In this document: positions 1 to 7,837 of the stretch, in pieces
Layout of the letters: each line of letters begins with the position of its first letter
Numbering within the stretch: the first letter of the stretch is position 1
Source of the DNA: Harryflintia acetispora
GTDB taxonomy: Bacteria > Bacillota > Clostridia > Oscillospirales > Ruminococcaceae
NCBI GenBank assembly: GCA_004340125.1
Contig: SLUK01000009.1
Span: 4,374 to 68,373, forward strand
Direction of reading: 5' to 3'
DNA length: 64,000 nucleotides
Program-made: the position numbers and the translations under genes
The notes under the pieces: generated by a model
What the model was told of the DNA's origin: nothing
The model's database searches: none
The model's input: the letters and a program-made list of their open reading frames with translations, nothing else

Positions 1-567
1 TGGGAGGCAAAGTGCTTCTGGCTTCACTGTCTGTTTGGCAGATTCGAACCCTTTTAACTCCGAACGTAATATTATGTCTTTAAATAAAGGTGATGTACGT
101 TCTATGAGTTTTTCTGTCCGGCGATATTTTTTGGTGAGAAGTTCTCTTACAACTGTCTTCCCCTGAACTGAAAATTCATAGTGATACGTAATGGCAGACA
201 TAACAATATCAATTTTAAAGGTAGTTGGTTTTTCTCTGTAATGGATGTCGAATACAAAAGGCTTTACCGGAACGTCTAATCCCTTAACTTGTGGCGTTGA
301 GAGAAACTGTGAGCTATTGGGTGCGGCAAGTAGCGGAGATAAGGTTAAGAGTCGTTGTATCTCTCTAAGAATTTTACAAAAAAAAGTCTTCCCTGAACCA
401 TTGGCACCATAGAGAAAAGAAACTTTATTGAAGCGTATATCTCCATTTATGAATGTATTATCTAGGTACTCCTTTTTGCTTGAATCCGTTTCCGTTGTAA
501 ACTCACTCAACTCAGCGAACGAAGCGAAGTTCTCGACGGACAAGGATTTTAAAATTATGTTATCCAT
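1..567 (-). CDS. AAA ATPase (AAA15/RloA-like), 5' part only
   Basis: The N-terminal 189 codons of a leftward gene run off the left edge of the window. The ATG at 567 follows AGGAG by about nine bases. The reading frame gives a Walker A motif (GANGSGKT) near residue 50, preceded by an N-terminal strand pattern (LSVENFASF) typical of SMC/RecF-like AAA ATPases of the AAA15 family (COG1106). Relatives act with RloB-type partners or in abortive-infection systems, but no partner is visible because the gene is cut. GC is much lower than in the genes from 1140 onward, which suggests horizontal origin. Family assignment rests on the Walker A and fold pattern only; a defence role is inference. Confidence 0.65.
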   Translation of the reverse strand, partial: MDNIILKSLSVENFASFAELSEFTTETDSSKKEYLDNTFINGDIRFNKVSFLYGANGSGKTFFCKILREIQRLLTLSPLLAAPNSSQFLSTPQVKGLDVPVKPFVFDIHYREKPTTFKIDIVMSAITYHYEFSVQGKTVVRELLTKKYRRTEKLIERTSPLFKDIILRSELKGFESAKQTVKPEALCLP

Positions 568-590
568 CTAATTCACTCCTTTCTGGGATT

Positions 591-619
591 ATTCTAGCAA
601 AATATTACTCCTTTGTCAA
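591..619 (-). promoter_or_regulatory. Promoter of the AAA ATPase gene
   Basis: On the minus strand there is TTGACA (614-619), a 17-bp spacer and TAGAAT (591-596). This is a near-consensus housekeeping promoter 24 bp ahead of the ATG at 567. Confidence 0.6.
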
Positions 620-633
620 GATGTTAAATCAAA

Positions 634-657
634 TTTTTCGATTGATGTATCGAAAAA
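634..657. promoter_or_regulatory. Perfect 9-6-9 palindrome upstream of the ATPase promoter
   Basis: TTTTTCGAT, six bases, ATCGAAAAA. It lies 15 bp upstream of the -35 box, as expected for an activator or autoregulator site. The binding protein is unknown. Confidence 0.4.
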
Positions 658-863
658 CTAAGATTAACTAAATATTACGTATATTTCTGCGAATAGATTG
701 AAATAAATAATTTTCATCTTTGGCTCTTGGGCAGGGTAATGTCATAATGTTTTGCTTATTCCGAGGACTTGAACCCTCGAAGTTTCTTTGGTTTTGCCTA
801 TATTTTATACGTTGAGGAAAAGAGTTTCAAACTATCACTTGAAACTATACGTAGGGTTATATT

Positions 864-905
864 TTAAAAAAGAAGCCGACTGCTTTTCAGCATTCGGCTT
901 CTTTC
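864..905 (-). terminator. Terminator downstream of tRNA-Ser
   Basis: On the minus strand an imperfect GAAGCCGA / TCGGCTTC hairpin is followed by a T-run, just 3' of the tRNA. The sequence resembles the terminator after tRNA-Leu at 10577-10612. Confidence 0.75.
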
Positions 906-914
906 GACAAAATA

Positions 915-1006
915 TGGCGGAGATGGAGAGATTCGAACTCTCGAGACGCTTTTGACGCCTACACGATTTCCAGTCGTGCGCCCTCGACCAGCTAGGCGAC
1001 ATCTCC
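915..1006 (-). tRNA. tRNA-Ser(GGA)
   Basis: On the minus strand a 92-nt cloverleaf can be drawn. The acceptor pairs are GGAGATG / CATCTCC, the anticodon loop is CTGGAAA with anticodon GGA, and there is a long variable arm typical of class II serine tRNAs. The T-arm contains GTTCGAATC. The CCA end is encoded at 915-917. The gene stands alone and has its own terminator. Confidence 0.95.
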
Positions 1007-1139
1007 ATATATAACGATTCAATTCTGTGCGCGGCGGGCTTGTCCACCGCATGCTTTTTATCACGCCTAATTATTATACTGGATTTCTCCGGGGAAATCA
1101 ACCCCTAATTTTGTTTTTCTACAGAAAGGAACAAAACCA

Positions 1140-1859
1140 TTATGCCCCGCCGCGGCGCAGGTATTCCAGCACGCTGCGCGCGCTGCAGGCCTGCGGGTCC
1201 AGAAAACGCTGCCCGTCCGCGATGTCCCAGAGATAATGCGCGTCCGAATCGGTCACCGCCAGCATGCCCTTGATCTTTTGCAGGTTCTCCGGCACGGCAA
1301 AAAAACGGTCGGGATTTTTAACCTCAACCGTGGTGAAGCCGCATTCCGGCGGGATGAACCCGAGGCTGGAGAGCACGCTGTAGGCGTCCTTGTCCACATG
1401 CGCCGGGAAGCAGAAGCCGCCGAAGCGCGAAACGAGCGGACCCACCCCGTCGATCGGGATGGATGAAGCGTTGATGAGCAGGCGCTCCTCCTGCCCGATC
1501 TGCCGATCCTCCCCGTCCAGGATCAGCTGCTCGCCGAAGATACGCGGGTCGTTTTGGATGGGCGGGACGTATTGGTAGACCTCCCGATCGAAAGCCATCG
1601 CCTGCCTGAGCTCCGGGAAGAGGCAGACGACGTGGATTTCCTCACTGGTGCACAGCTCCATGCCGGGGATGGCCAGAATCCCGCTGCGCTGCGCCGCCTC
1701 CAAAAAGGCCGGGCAGTTCTTGCAGGAGTTGTGGTCGGTGAGCGCGATGACGTCAAGCCCGTTGAGGATCGCCATGTTGACGATGTTGTTGGGCGTCATG
1801 TCGTTGTCCCCGCAGGGCGAGAGGCAGGAGTGGATATGTAAATCGTAGCTAAGCTTCAT
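1140..1859 (-). CDS. PHP-domain phosphoesterase of a hydrogenase cluster
   Basis: A 239-residue PHP-superfamily metal-dependent phosphoesterase. Metal-binding motifs are DLHIHS at residues 6-11, LTDHNS at 40-45 and the late TDSDAH. The stretch CLSPCGDNDMTP is typical of the small PHP proteins found next to [FeFe]-hydrogenase genes in Firmicutes. Its start overlaps the end of the DRTGG gene by 11 bp, so it is translationally coupled as the last gene of the 4330-to-1140 operon. The substrate is unknown; related enzymes hydrolyse nucleotide phosphates. A role in nucleotide signalling linked to the hydrogenase is inference. Confidence 0.85.
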   Translation of the reverse strand: MKLSYDLHIHSCLSPCGDNDMTPNNIVNMAILNGLDVIALTDHNSCKNCPAFLEAAQRSGILAIPGMELCTSEEIHVVCLFPELRQAMAFDREVYQYVPPIQNDPRIFGEQLILDGEDRQIGQEERLLINASSIPIDGVGPLVSRFGGFCFPAHVDKDAYSVLSSLGFIPPECGFTTVEVKNPDRFFAVPENLQKIKGMLAVTDSDAHYLWDIADGQRFLDPQACSARSVLEYLRRGGA

Positions 1860-2196
1860 CGCTCAAAAACCGGTCGGCCGCCTTGGCGGCGTCGTAGATG
1901 GGCAGGTCGGTGTGCAGCAGGCAGACCCCTTGGTCAACCGCCTTCTGCCTGGTCGTCTCGTCGATCGCCATCCCCTCGGCGATCACCACGCAGGCCACAT
2001 CGCAGAGCACCGCCACCGCCACCGCGTTGACGTTGGCCATCACCGTCACCCAGACCCCGTCGCTCCTGGCGCGGCCCATCGCAATCGAGAGCAGGTCGCA
2101 GCAGTAGACCCCGCCGCTGACCTCCCGGTGCGGGTCCTCCCCGGGGCTGACCACCTCGAAGCCCAGAGCCTTTGCCAGCTCGCTTACCTGTTTCAT
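1849..2196 (-). CDS. DRTGG-domain protein
   Basis: A 115-residue protein consisting of a single DRTGG-type domain. It reads as a paralogue of the gene at 3980-4330: both have a conserved core with a hydrophobic strand, a VVIA/VCIV segment and a final section around a short ACGLLYE- or KAADRFL-type helix. DRTGG domains occur between CBS domains and in phosphotransacetylase-like proteins and may bind nucleotides. The start follows AGGAGG closely. It lies 13 bp downstream of the hydrogenase stop codon, in one operon. No catalytic residues can be named. Confidence 0.75.
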   Translation of the reverse strand: MKQVSELAKALGFEVVSPGEDPHREVSGGVYCCDLLSIAMGRARSDGVWVTVMANVNAVAVAVLCDVACVVIAEGMAIDETTRQKAVDQGVCLLHTDLPIYDAAKAADRFLSDEA

Positions 2197-2209
2197 GACT
2201 GTAGACCTC

Positions 2210-3493
2210 CTACTCCTTGATGGCGCTCTGGCTCTCCTGGAGCCGTTCGATCGCCTCGCGCATCTCCCGCAGGCGGTAGATGCAGTCGTCCTCGCTGGCG
2301 AAGCCGCGCACCACGTCCTCGGCCAGCGCCCGGCAGGTCGGCGCCCCGCAGGAGCCGCAATCCACCCCAGGCAGGCTCTGCTCGATGGCCTGCATCCGCC
2401 CGAGCTTCTCCATCGCCACCCGGATGTCCGGGTCGAGCTCCATCACCGGCTGGTATTCGACCGCCTGGTCGAACTTCACCTCGCGCGGCACCTCGTCCTC
2501 GATGTGGTTGCAGCTCACCGGGCGGTACTTGCGGATCCTTTTCAGCTTGGCCTTGGCGATATAGGGATTCTCGACGTTGAGCACCCCGCCCACGCACCCG
2601 GCGCTGCAGGCGTTGAGCTCGACGAAGTCGAGGTCGGTAAACTTGTTGTCCTCCAAATCCTCCAAAACGCTGATCACGTTCTCGATCCCGTCCGCCGCGA
2701 GGTAGCGCTCGTTGAGCAGGGCCGCCGCCTCGCCGCCCGAGGAGCCCCAGCCCATCCCCATGCGGCCGGAGCCGGCCATCTCCTCGGGGAGGCTGACCTC
2801 CTTCATCAGATGGATCAGCTTGGGGTAGACGTCCCGCACCGCGACCACCCCGTCCACGGCCGAGCGCCTGGAGCCCAGCGGCATGCGCACCGCCGTGACC
2901 TTGGCCGGGCAGGGCGAAATGAAGAAGGCGCCGATCTGATCGGCCGGCAGCCCGGTGCGCTGCGCGGCCTCCCGTTTGGCCATGCGCGCCGCCACCTCGA
3001 TGGGGGCGTGGATGGGAAGGATATTATGAATCAGCTCGGGGAAGCGCACCCGGATCAGGCGCACCACCGCCGGGCAGGCGGAGGAGATGACCGGGCGGGG
3101 CAGCAGCCCGGTGCTCATCATCCGCCTGGTCGCGTCCGAGACGATCTCGGCGGCGCGCGCCACCTCGAACACGTCGTCGAAGCCCATCATCTTCAGGGCG
3201 TTGAGCAGGATGTCCACATCGTCCAGATTGTTGAACTGCCCATAGAGCGCCGGCGGCGGCAGCGCGATTTTATACTGGAACCTGTCGATCACCGAGAGGG
3301 GGTCGAAGATCGCCTGCTTTGCGTGATGGGGGCAGACCCGGATACATTCCCCGCAGTCGATGCAGCGCTCCCTGATGATCTTGGCCTTCCCGCCGCGCAC
3401 CCGGATGGCCTCGGTCGGACAGCGCTTCACGCAGTGCGTGCAGCCCTTGCACGCATCCCTGTCGAGCGTAACTGAATGGAAATAGCTTTCCAT
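2210..3493 (-). CDS. Group D-like (putative sensory) [FeFe]-hydrogenase
   Basis: A 427-residue iron-only hydrogenase-like protein. Two ferredoxin-type 4Fe-4S motifs sit at Cys15/18/21/25 and Cys44/47/50/54. The three H-cluster motifs follow: SSACP (Cys140), SPCPAK (Cys195) and ACSAGCVGG (Cys296, Cys300), so all four cluster ligands are present. The alanine at 139 replaces the cysteine that relays protons in catalytic hydrogenases; this replacement is known in putative sensory enzymes. A C-terminal DCGSCGAPTC motif adds one more Fe-S site. ATG at 3493 is preferred to an upstream GTG because AGGTGG precedes it. Context with a GHKL ATPase and DRTGG proteins suggests H2 or redox sensing rather than bulk H2 production. 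Confidence 0.85.
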   Translation of the reverse strand: MESYFHSVTLDRDACKGCTHCVKRCPTEAIRVRGGKAKIIRERCIDCGECIRVCPHHAKQAIFDPLSVIDRFQYKIALPPPALYGQFNNLDDVDILLNALKMMGFDDVFEVARAAEIVSDATRRMMSTGLLPRPVISSACPAVVRLIRVRFPELIHNILPIHAPIEVAARMAKREAAQRTGLPADQIGAFFISPCPAKVTAVRMPLGSRRSAVDGVVAVRDVYPKLIHLMKEVSLPEEMAGSGRMGMGWGSSGGEAAALLNERYLAADGIENVISVLEDLEDNKFTDLDFVELNACSAGCVGGVLNVENPYIAKAKLKRIRKYRPVSCNHIEDEVPREVKFDQAVEYQPVMELDPDIRVAMEKLGRMQAIEQSLPGVDCGSCGAPTCRALAEDVVRGFASEDDCIYRLREMREAIERLQESQSAIKE

Positions 3494-3554
3494 CAAAGCA
3501 ACACCCACCTTTTCCCTTTCGTAGGGCCCGCCGCCTGGGGCGCGCCCGCACGTT

Positions 3555-3992
3555 TTATTCGTTCTTCACCGTCATCCAGACGGTGGTGCCGACGCCCAGC
3601 TCACTTTCGATGCGCATGTCGTCGGTGTATTTTTTCATGTTGGGCAATCCCATGCCCGCGCCGAACCCGAGGTTGCGCACCTCGTCGGGCGCGGTGGAGT
3701 ACCCTTCCTGCATGGCCAAGGAGATGTCCTCGATCCCGGGGCCGGTGTCCCGCAGCTCCATCTTGACGATGTCGGGGTGGATTTCCACCTCGATCTCCCC
3801 ACCGTGGGCGTGGATCACCATGTTGATCTCGCCCTCGTACATCGCGATGGCCACCCGGCGCACCACGTCGGGATGGACGCCCAGCTTTTTCAGGGTCTTT
3901 TTGACCGCGCTGGAAGCCTCGCCCGCGCGGGTGAAGTCATCCCCCGGGACGTGATAGGATAATTTAATTGGCTCCGACACTAGGCGTTGCAC
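3555..3992 (-). CDS. Anti-sigma-factor-like GHKL serine kinase
   Basis: A 145-residue single-domain ATP-binding protein of the histidine kinase/Hsp90-like fold (HATPase_c_2, RsbW/SpoIIAB-like). The N-box is AMYEGEINMVIHA, the G1 box LRDTGPGIED and the G2 box GFGAGMGLPNM. It lacks a dimerisation or phospho-acceptor histidine domain, so it resembles anti-sigma kinases rather than two-component sensors. It overlaps the upstream DRTGG gene by 13 bp and precedes the hydrogenase gene. This pairing is a recurrent gene neighbourhood in clostridia. The partner protein (anti-anti-sigma or DRTGG) is not established. Confidence 0.85.
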   Translation of the reverse strand: MQRLVSEPIKLSYHVPGDDFTRAGEASSAVKKTLKKLGVHPDVVRRVAIAMYEGEINMVIHAHGGEIEVEIHPDIVKMELRDTGPGIEDISLAMQEGYSTAPDEVRNLGFGAGMGLPNMKKYTDDMRIESELGVGTTVWMTVKNE

Positions 3993-4330
3993 CCGCCTTT
4001 CAGCCCGTTTTCATAGAGCAGGCCGCAGGCGGTGAACATGCGCAGTCCGGTGCTCATCAGGACGATCCCGTAGTCCTTGGCCAGTGTGATCATCGTCTCG
4101 TCCGGGCGCTTGCCCCGCACGAAGACGATACAGACCATGTCCATCATCTCGGCGGTGCGCACCACCTGGGAGTTGACCAGCCCGGTGAGCAGCACCGACT
4201 GGTCCTTGACGAAGGCGAGCACGTCGCTCATCATGTCGGAACCGCAGGCGGTATGTACCTCGCGCTCGAGGAATTCCTCCCCGCAGTAAACCGTCGCGTT
4301 CAGAATTTTCTTAATGTCCTGGACATCCAT
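3980..4330 (-). CDS. DRTGG-domain protein, first gene of the hydrogenase operon
   Basis: A 116-residue DRTGG-type protein opening the operon DRTGG, GHKL ATPase, hydrogenase, DRTGG, PHP. The core LLTGLVNSQVVRTAEMMDMVCIVFVRGKRPDE carries the family's alternating strand-helix pattern. Two paralogues in one operon suggest a dimer or alternating partners for the kinase. A ribosome binding site (AGGGGG) lies about ten bases upstream. A possible promoter with TATAAT lies near 4390-4400 on the minus strand. The biochemical function is unknown. Confidence 0.75.
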   Translation of the reverse strand: MDVQDIKKILNATVYCGEEFLEREVHTACGSDMMSDVLAFVKDQSVLLTGLVNSQVVRTAEMMDMVCIVFVRGKRPDETMITLAKDYGIVLMSTGLRMFTACGLLYENGLKGGCNA

Positions 4331-4451
4331 ATCAATACGACCCCCTAAGGTACTAAAATTTCAACAAAGGCAGTGCGCTCAAAGACAATCAAATTATAAC
4401 ATTTTTACAGCCCAGCCCGCAAGGGGGCCGGGCCAATCTCTTTATGTCTTC

Positions 4452-5747
4452 TTATATTTCCTGCGCCAGGGTGCGCTTGAGCGCGAAGAGCAGCATGGCG
4501 CACGCCGCCTCGCGCTGCAGCACGGCCGCCCCCCGGCAAAGCGCCCCGCGCTCGCCGTTCCCATAGGAAAAGTCACGGATCCCCGCGTAGAGGTGCGCCA
4601 CCAGCCGCTGGTGGCCGAACTCGGCGGCCTGCTGCGCGAGCTGGACCGCGCTGCCCGCCCGGGAGAGCACCTCGGCGATCTCCGCGCTCTCGCCCGCCTC
4701 CCCGGCGTTGAAGCGCAGCAGCAGCTCATAGCAAAAGCCGTCGGCGGTGTAGAGCGCCTCGTCGTCCAGCGCGTACCACTCCCCCAGGTCGAGCACCGCG
4801 CGCTCGAACCAGTCGCCCTCCCTCTGGCGGATCTGCTGCAGCTGCCGCTCGAAGAGCAGCCGCCAGAGGGATTCCCCGTCCGGCTCGCCGAGCAGCTGCG
4901 CGGCCTTCTCCAGCATTGGGTGCAGCCGCTGCCGCAGCGCCTCGATCTCCCCCGCGCGGAAGGTCAGCCAGCCGCCCTCGGCCTTGCCGAAGGCGCGCAG
5001 CGCATCGAGGTAGCCCAGGCGGATGTTGCGCCGCGCACTGTCCGGCTCGAACATCAAAAAGGGCCCGAGCGGGTGGGAGGGCCGGATCATGGTCAGGTTT
5101 TCCGGCGCAATCCTCGGGCGCTGGCGCAGCCCGACCGCCTCGAGATCCACCGCGATCACCCGGGTGGCCCCCAGCTCCACCGCCACGTTGATCGGCAGGT
5201 AGTCGTGATAGGAGCCGTCGATGAACCGGCTCTCGCCGATCTGGTGGACCGGGAAGGCGGGGAAGCAGGAGGCCGAGGCGATCAGGTAGTCGCAGAGCCT
5301 CCCACGCGGGATGTCCCGCTTTTTCATCACCACCGGGTGCAGGGAGGGATACTCCACCGTCACCAGCCCGAAGTCGGTGGGGGAGCGAAAGAAGCGCTCC
5401 TCGTCCACCACCGCGCGCATGAGGGCCTCGAGCCCCGAGATATCCACCCCGCCGCTGCGCACCGCCTTCTTTAAAAACTCGGCGTAGACCGCGCCCGCCA
5501 CCGGGCTCTCGATCGCCTTGTCGATGTCCACGTTGGCCACGTCCTGCGCGGTGATCCTCTGCCAGAGGGTGAGCATCTCCCCGAGGTCCCCCTGCACCAT
5601 CATCGCGCCGTTGAGCGCGCCCACCGAGGTGCCGGTCACGATCTGGAACCCGATCCCGCACTCCTGCAAAGCTTGGTAGACCCCCGCCTGATAGGCCCCC
5701 CGCGAGCCGCCGCCCGCCAGCGCCACCGCACAGATATCCCTTGCCAC
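4452..5747 (-). CDS. Patatin-like phospholipase
   Basis: A 431-residue protein with a patatin (RssA/YlbK-like) lipase domain at the N-terminus. The oxyanion motif GGGSRG is at residues 12-17, the nucleophile is Ser41 in GTSVG, and the catalytic Asp lies in DGSYHD near residue 177. The long C-terminal part is Ala/Glu/Leu-rich and helical and has no recognised catalytic motif. GTG at 5747 is chosen because GGAAAGGAG precedes it; the arginine-rich upstream extension lacks a ribosome site. It is cytosolic by appearance, with no signal peptide. The physiological lipid substrate cannot be inferred. Confidence 0.88.
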   Translation of the reverse strand: MARDICAVALAGGGSRGAYQAGVYQALQECGIGFQIVTGTSVGALNGAMMVQGDLGEMLTLWQRITAQDVANVDIDKAIESPVAGAVYAEFLKKAVRSGGVDISGLEALMRAVVDEERFFRSPTDFGLVTVEYPSLHPVVMKKRDIPRGRLCDYLIASASCFPAFPVHQIGESRFIDGSYHDYLPINVAVELGATRVIAVDLEAVGLRQRPRIAPENLTMIRPSHPLGPFLMFEPDSARRNIRLGYLDALRAFGKAEGGWLTFRAGEIEALRQRLHPMLEKAAQLLGEPDGESLWRLLFERQLQQIRQREGDWFERAVLDLGEWYALDDEALYTADGFCYELLLRFNAGEAGESAEIAEVLSRAGSAVQLAQQAAEFGHQRLVAHLYAGIRDFSYGNGERGALCRGAAVLQREAACAMLLFALKRTLAQEI

Positions 5748-5785
5748 ACGCTCTCTCCTTTCCGACCGCCTACGCACAAGATATT

Positions 5786-5816
5786 GGGAGGAAGGCCAAA
5801 CCTTGGCCCTCCTCCC
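5786..5816 (-). terminator. Strong hairpin after the broken TM2 gene
   Basis: A long stem, GGGAGGA(A)GGCCAA paired with TTGGCC(C)TCCTCCC, lies 14 bp beyond the TM2-frame stop. The T-tract on the minus strand is weak, so termination is plausible rather than certain. Confidence 0.5.
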
Positions 5817-5829
5817 GCGTTCAACGTTT

Positions 5830-6407
5830 CTACTTCAGATATTTCCCTTCACCGTCCCTGAATATGCCGGTCAAAATACAGATCAGGTCGCAGATCCAGC
5901 CGGCCAGGAACAGGCCTCCGGTGAAGAAGTATAACAGCCCGGTCCCGGTCTTGCCCACATAAAACCTGTGGAAGCCAAAACCGCCCGCAAACAGGCAGAG
6001 GACGAAGGCGGACCACGGTTCCTCCTGCTAATCATAAGCGCGGGCGCCGCGGGTTTATGCACGTTTTCCCGCGCGGTATAGACGTTTTTTACAGGCGCCG
6101 CCGGCAGGACCGGCTCTGGCGGGGAGATGGCGTCGATGGCGAACCCGCAGTTCGAGCAAAAACGCCCGGTGCTTTTGGTTCCGCAGTTCGGACAGGAGTA
6201 AACGCCCTTTGCCGGGGGCTGCTCCGCTTCCTTCGTTGCGGGCCGCTCTTCCTTCTTCGGGGCCGGGCCGCCGCAGTACTGGCAGAACGCGCCCCTGCCC
6301 GCCGCGCCGCAGCCCGGGCAGGAGAAAGCCTCCCCACGCTCCTTCGGCTCTGTGGAGCGGTAGCCGCAGCTGGCGCACTCCACGCCGTCATACTACAGAT
6401 CGGACAT
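5830..6407 (-). pseudogene. Zinc-ribbon/TM2-domain protein, disrupted twice
   Basis: On the minus strand ATG at 6407 follows a strong GGAGGGGGAGGG site, but codon 5 is TAG (6393-6395). The same frame then encodes two CxxC zinc ribbons (CASCGYRS/CPGCG, CQYCGG/CPNCG, CSNCG). Near 6010-6025 the frame must shift by -1 to reach a clear TM2 domain (WSAFVLCLFAGGFGFHRFYVGK, then two membrane segments), which ends at 5830. The joined product would match the usual zinc-ribbon plus TM2 architecture, so one gene has been broken by a nonsense codon and a single-base deletion. Alternatives are a sequencing error or, less likely, programmed frameshifting. Two lesions favour decay. Confidence 0.7.
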
Positions 6408-6523
6408 TTCAAGCGCACCCTCCCCCTCCCGGCAAAATTCTAGCATAGTTCCCCCGGAAAGTCCAGATTGCATCGGCCCGCCGGCGGGCAGCGCGTCCAT
6501 GCTGCCTGGCGCTCCGGCAGACG

Positions 6524-6560
6524 AAAAGGGAAGCCGCGAGCTTGGGCTCGCGGCTTCCCG
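6524..6560 (-). terminator. Terminator of the SIS-domain gene
   Basis: GGGAAGCCGCGAGC, TTGG loop, GCTCGCGGCTTCCC, followed on the minus strand by TTTTC. It lies about 20 bp beyond the stop codon at 6581. Confidence 0.85.
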
Positions 6561-6580
6561 AAAACACCGGTAAGGACCGA

Positions 6581-7591
6581 TTAATATTCCATCTGGCGGT
6601 AGTAGCGCCGGGTGGTCAGCGGATGGTTGCGCACATGCTCGAGGTGGCAGCTCAGGCGCTCGGTGATGGTGTAGACGATCATCGGGGAGATGTATTTGCG
6701 GAACTCCTCGTCCAGGGGCAGCTCGACCTCTTTGGTGTCGAAGATGTTGATCTCCTTGGTGATCTTCTTGGCAAAGTTGAGGACACGGTCCATCAGCGGA
6801 CGGGTCTCGTCCTCGCCGAAGAAGAGGATCAGGCTGGTGTCCTCCTCGACGAGCTCCAAGGTGCCATGGAAGAACTCGGCGGCGTGGATGGACTTGGTCT
6901 TGATCCACTGCATCTCCTCGAGGATGCACATCGCGTAGTCGTACGCCTCGCCCCAGAGGTTGCCTCCGCCGATGACCATATGGTAATCGGTGTCCTTGTG
7001 ATGCTCGGCCATCGCCTTGCAGCGGTCCTCATAGAGCTCCTTGCCCTTGATCAGGTAGGGGGTGATTTTCTGCAGCTGGTCGGCGAACTGCTCATACTTC
7101 GGGAAAGCGCCCGCGTTATACATCATACGCGCAACGAAGGGGATGTTGGTCAGGTAGATCGCTTCGCAGAGCACGTCGTCCTCGGCGAAGGAGCAGAAGA
7201 GGTAATCCGCGTACTCGCAGGCCGGGGTCCCGGCGTTCGAGACGTACATCACCACTCTGGCGCCGGCGTCCTTACAGAACTTGGCGGCCGCCACGATCTC
7301 CTTGGTGTTGCCCGAGCGGGTGGAGAAGACGCAGACGCTGTCCTTCGAGAACTTCTTGTGGCCCATGAGCATGAACTCCGCGGCGATCACCGAGTGGGAC
7401 TCGATCTCGGACTGGGTGTCCAGCATGTACTTGAGCGGCAGGGAGTGCGCATAGGTGCCGCCGCAGCCGATAAAGAAGATGTTGGAGTAGCCCTGCTTGC
7501 TGATCTCGTCCGCCGCCTTCTCGATTTCGGGGCGCAGCGCGAGCGCGTCGCCGACGACCTTTTCATACCGGGGAATGTCAAAATTGAACAT
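6581..7591 (-). CDS. SIS-domain sugar isomerase/deglycase (FrlB-like)
   Basis: A 336-residue protein with two SIS domains: the first around FIGCGGTYAHSLPLKY and STRSGNTKE, the second around VIGGGNLWGEAYDYAMCILEE and HAAEFFHGTLEL. This double-SIS layout without a glutaminase domain matches FrlB-type fructoselysine-6-phosphate deglycases and AgaS-like isomerases rather than GlmS. ATG at 7591 is chosen because AAGGAGG precedes it by eight bases. The gene is divergent from a GntR/UTRA regulator at 7838 with a shared AT-rich control region. That is the usual layout for amino-sugar or Amadori-compound use. The substrate is not determinable here. Confidence 0.85.
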   Translation of the reverse strand: MFNFDIPRYEKVVGDALALRPEIEKAADEISKQGYSNIFFIGCGGTYAHSLPLKYMLDTQSEIESHSVIAAEFMLMGHKKFSKDSVCVFSTRSGNTKEIVAAAKFCKDAGARVVMYVSNAGTPACEYADYLFCSFAEDDVLCEAIYLTNIPFVARMMYNAGAFPKYEQFADQLQKITPYLIKGKELYEDRCKAMAEHHKDTDYHMVIGGGNLWGEAYDYAMCILEEMQWIKTKSIHAAEFFHGTLELVEEDTSLILFFGEDETRPLMDRVLNFAKKITKEINIFDTKEVELPLDEEFRKYISPMIVYTITERLSCHLEHVRNHPLTTRRYYRQMEY

Positions 7592-7647
7592 TTCATTTCC
7601 TCCTTCATGCGATGTATGTATTGTTCTACGATCAGATAATATCATAG

Positions 7648-7664
7648 ATACAATTTATTTGTAA
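7648..7664. promoter_or_regulatory. Second, imperfect GntR-type operator
   Basis: ATACAA, five bases, TTGTAA: five of six positions are symmetric and the half-site is that of the palindrome at 7771-7788. It lies in the leader or promoter of the SIS gene, so the regulator could control both directions. Confidence 0.45.
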
Positions 7665-7738
7665 AGAGGTTTTTTAAAATTTAGAATATCATCCAGTTTA
7701 ATTTAATTAATTTTAATATATTTATTCTTTTTATCCAA

Positions 7739-7767
7739 TTGATTTTGGATTATAAAAATTATATAAT
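7739..7767 (+). promoter_or_regulatory. Promoter of the GntR regulator gene
   Basis: TTGATT (7739-7744), 17 bp, TATAAT (7762-7767). The operator at 7771-7788 covers the expected transcription start, which fits autorepression. Confidence 0.7.
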
Positions 7768-7770
7768 ACA

Positions 7771-7788
7771 AATACAACTAATTGTATT
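7771..7788. promoter_or_regulatory. Palindromic GntR operator
   Basis: AATACAACTAATTGTATT: perfect seven-base arms with a four-base centre, starting three bases after the -10 box of the regulator gene. Site form and position fit repression by the HutC-type protein at 7838; binding is inferred. Confidence 0.6.
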
Positions 7789-7837
7789 ATAAATTTATTG
7801 CACTAATAAATTGTGCAAATGAGAGGAGAAGCGGACC

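Noticed and set aside
762..779. T-arm-like stem CGAGG / CCTCG on the minus strand, as in a tRNA 3' end left by an integrated element
   Set aside because: The loop would have eight bases or the stem would contain mismatches, and no acceptor or CCA end follows.
2195..3475. Long rightward open frame opposite the hydrogenase gene
   Set aside because: A shadow of the high-GC coding sequence on the other strand; no ribosome site, and low-complexity His/Arg/Ala-rich product.
6393..6395. TAG in the zinc-ribbon gene read as pyrrolysine or suppressed
   Set aside because: No sign of such decoding; the gene has a second lesion, so decay is simpler.
6581..7591. SIS-domain gene as glmS
   Set aside because: It lacks the N-terminal glutaminase domain with its catalytic cysteine.
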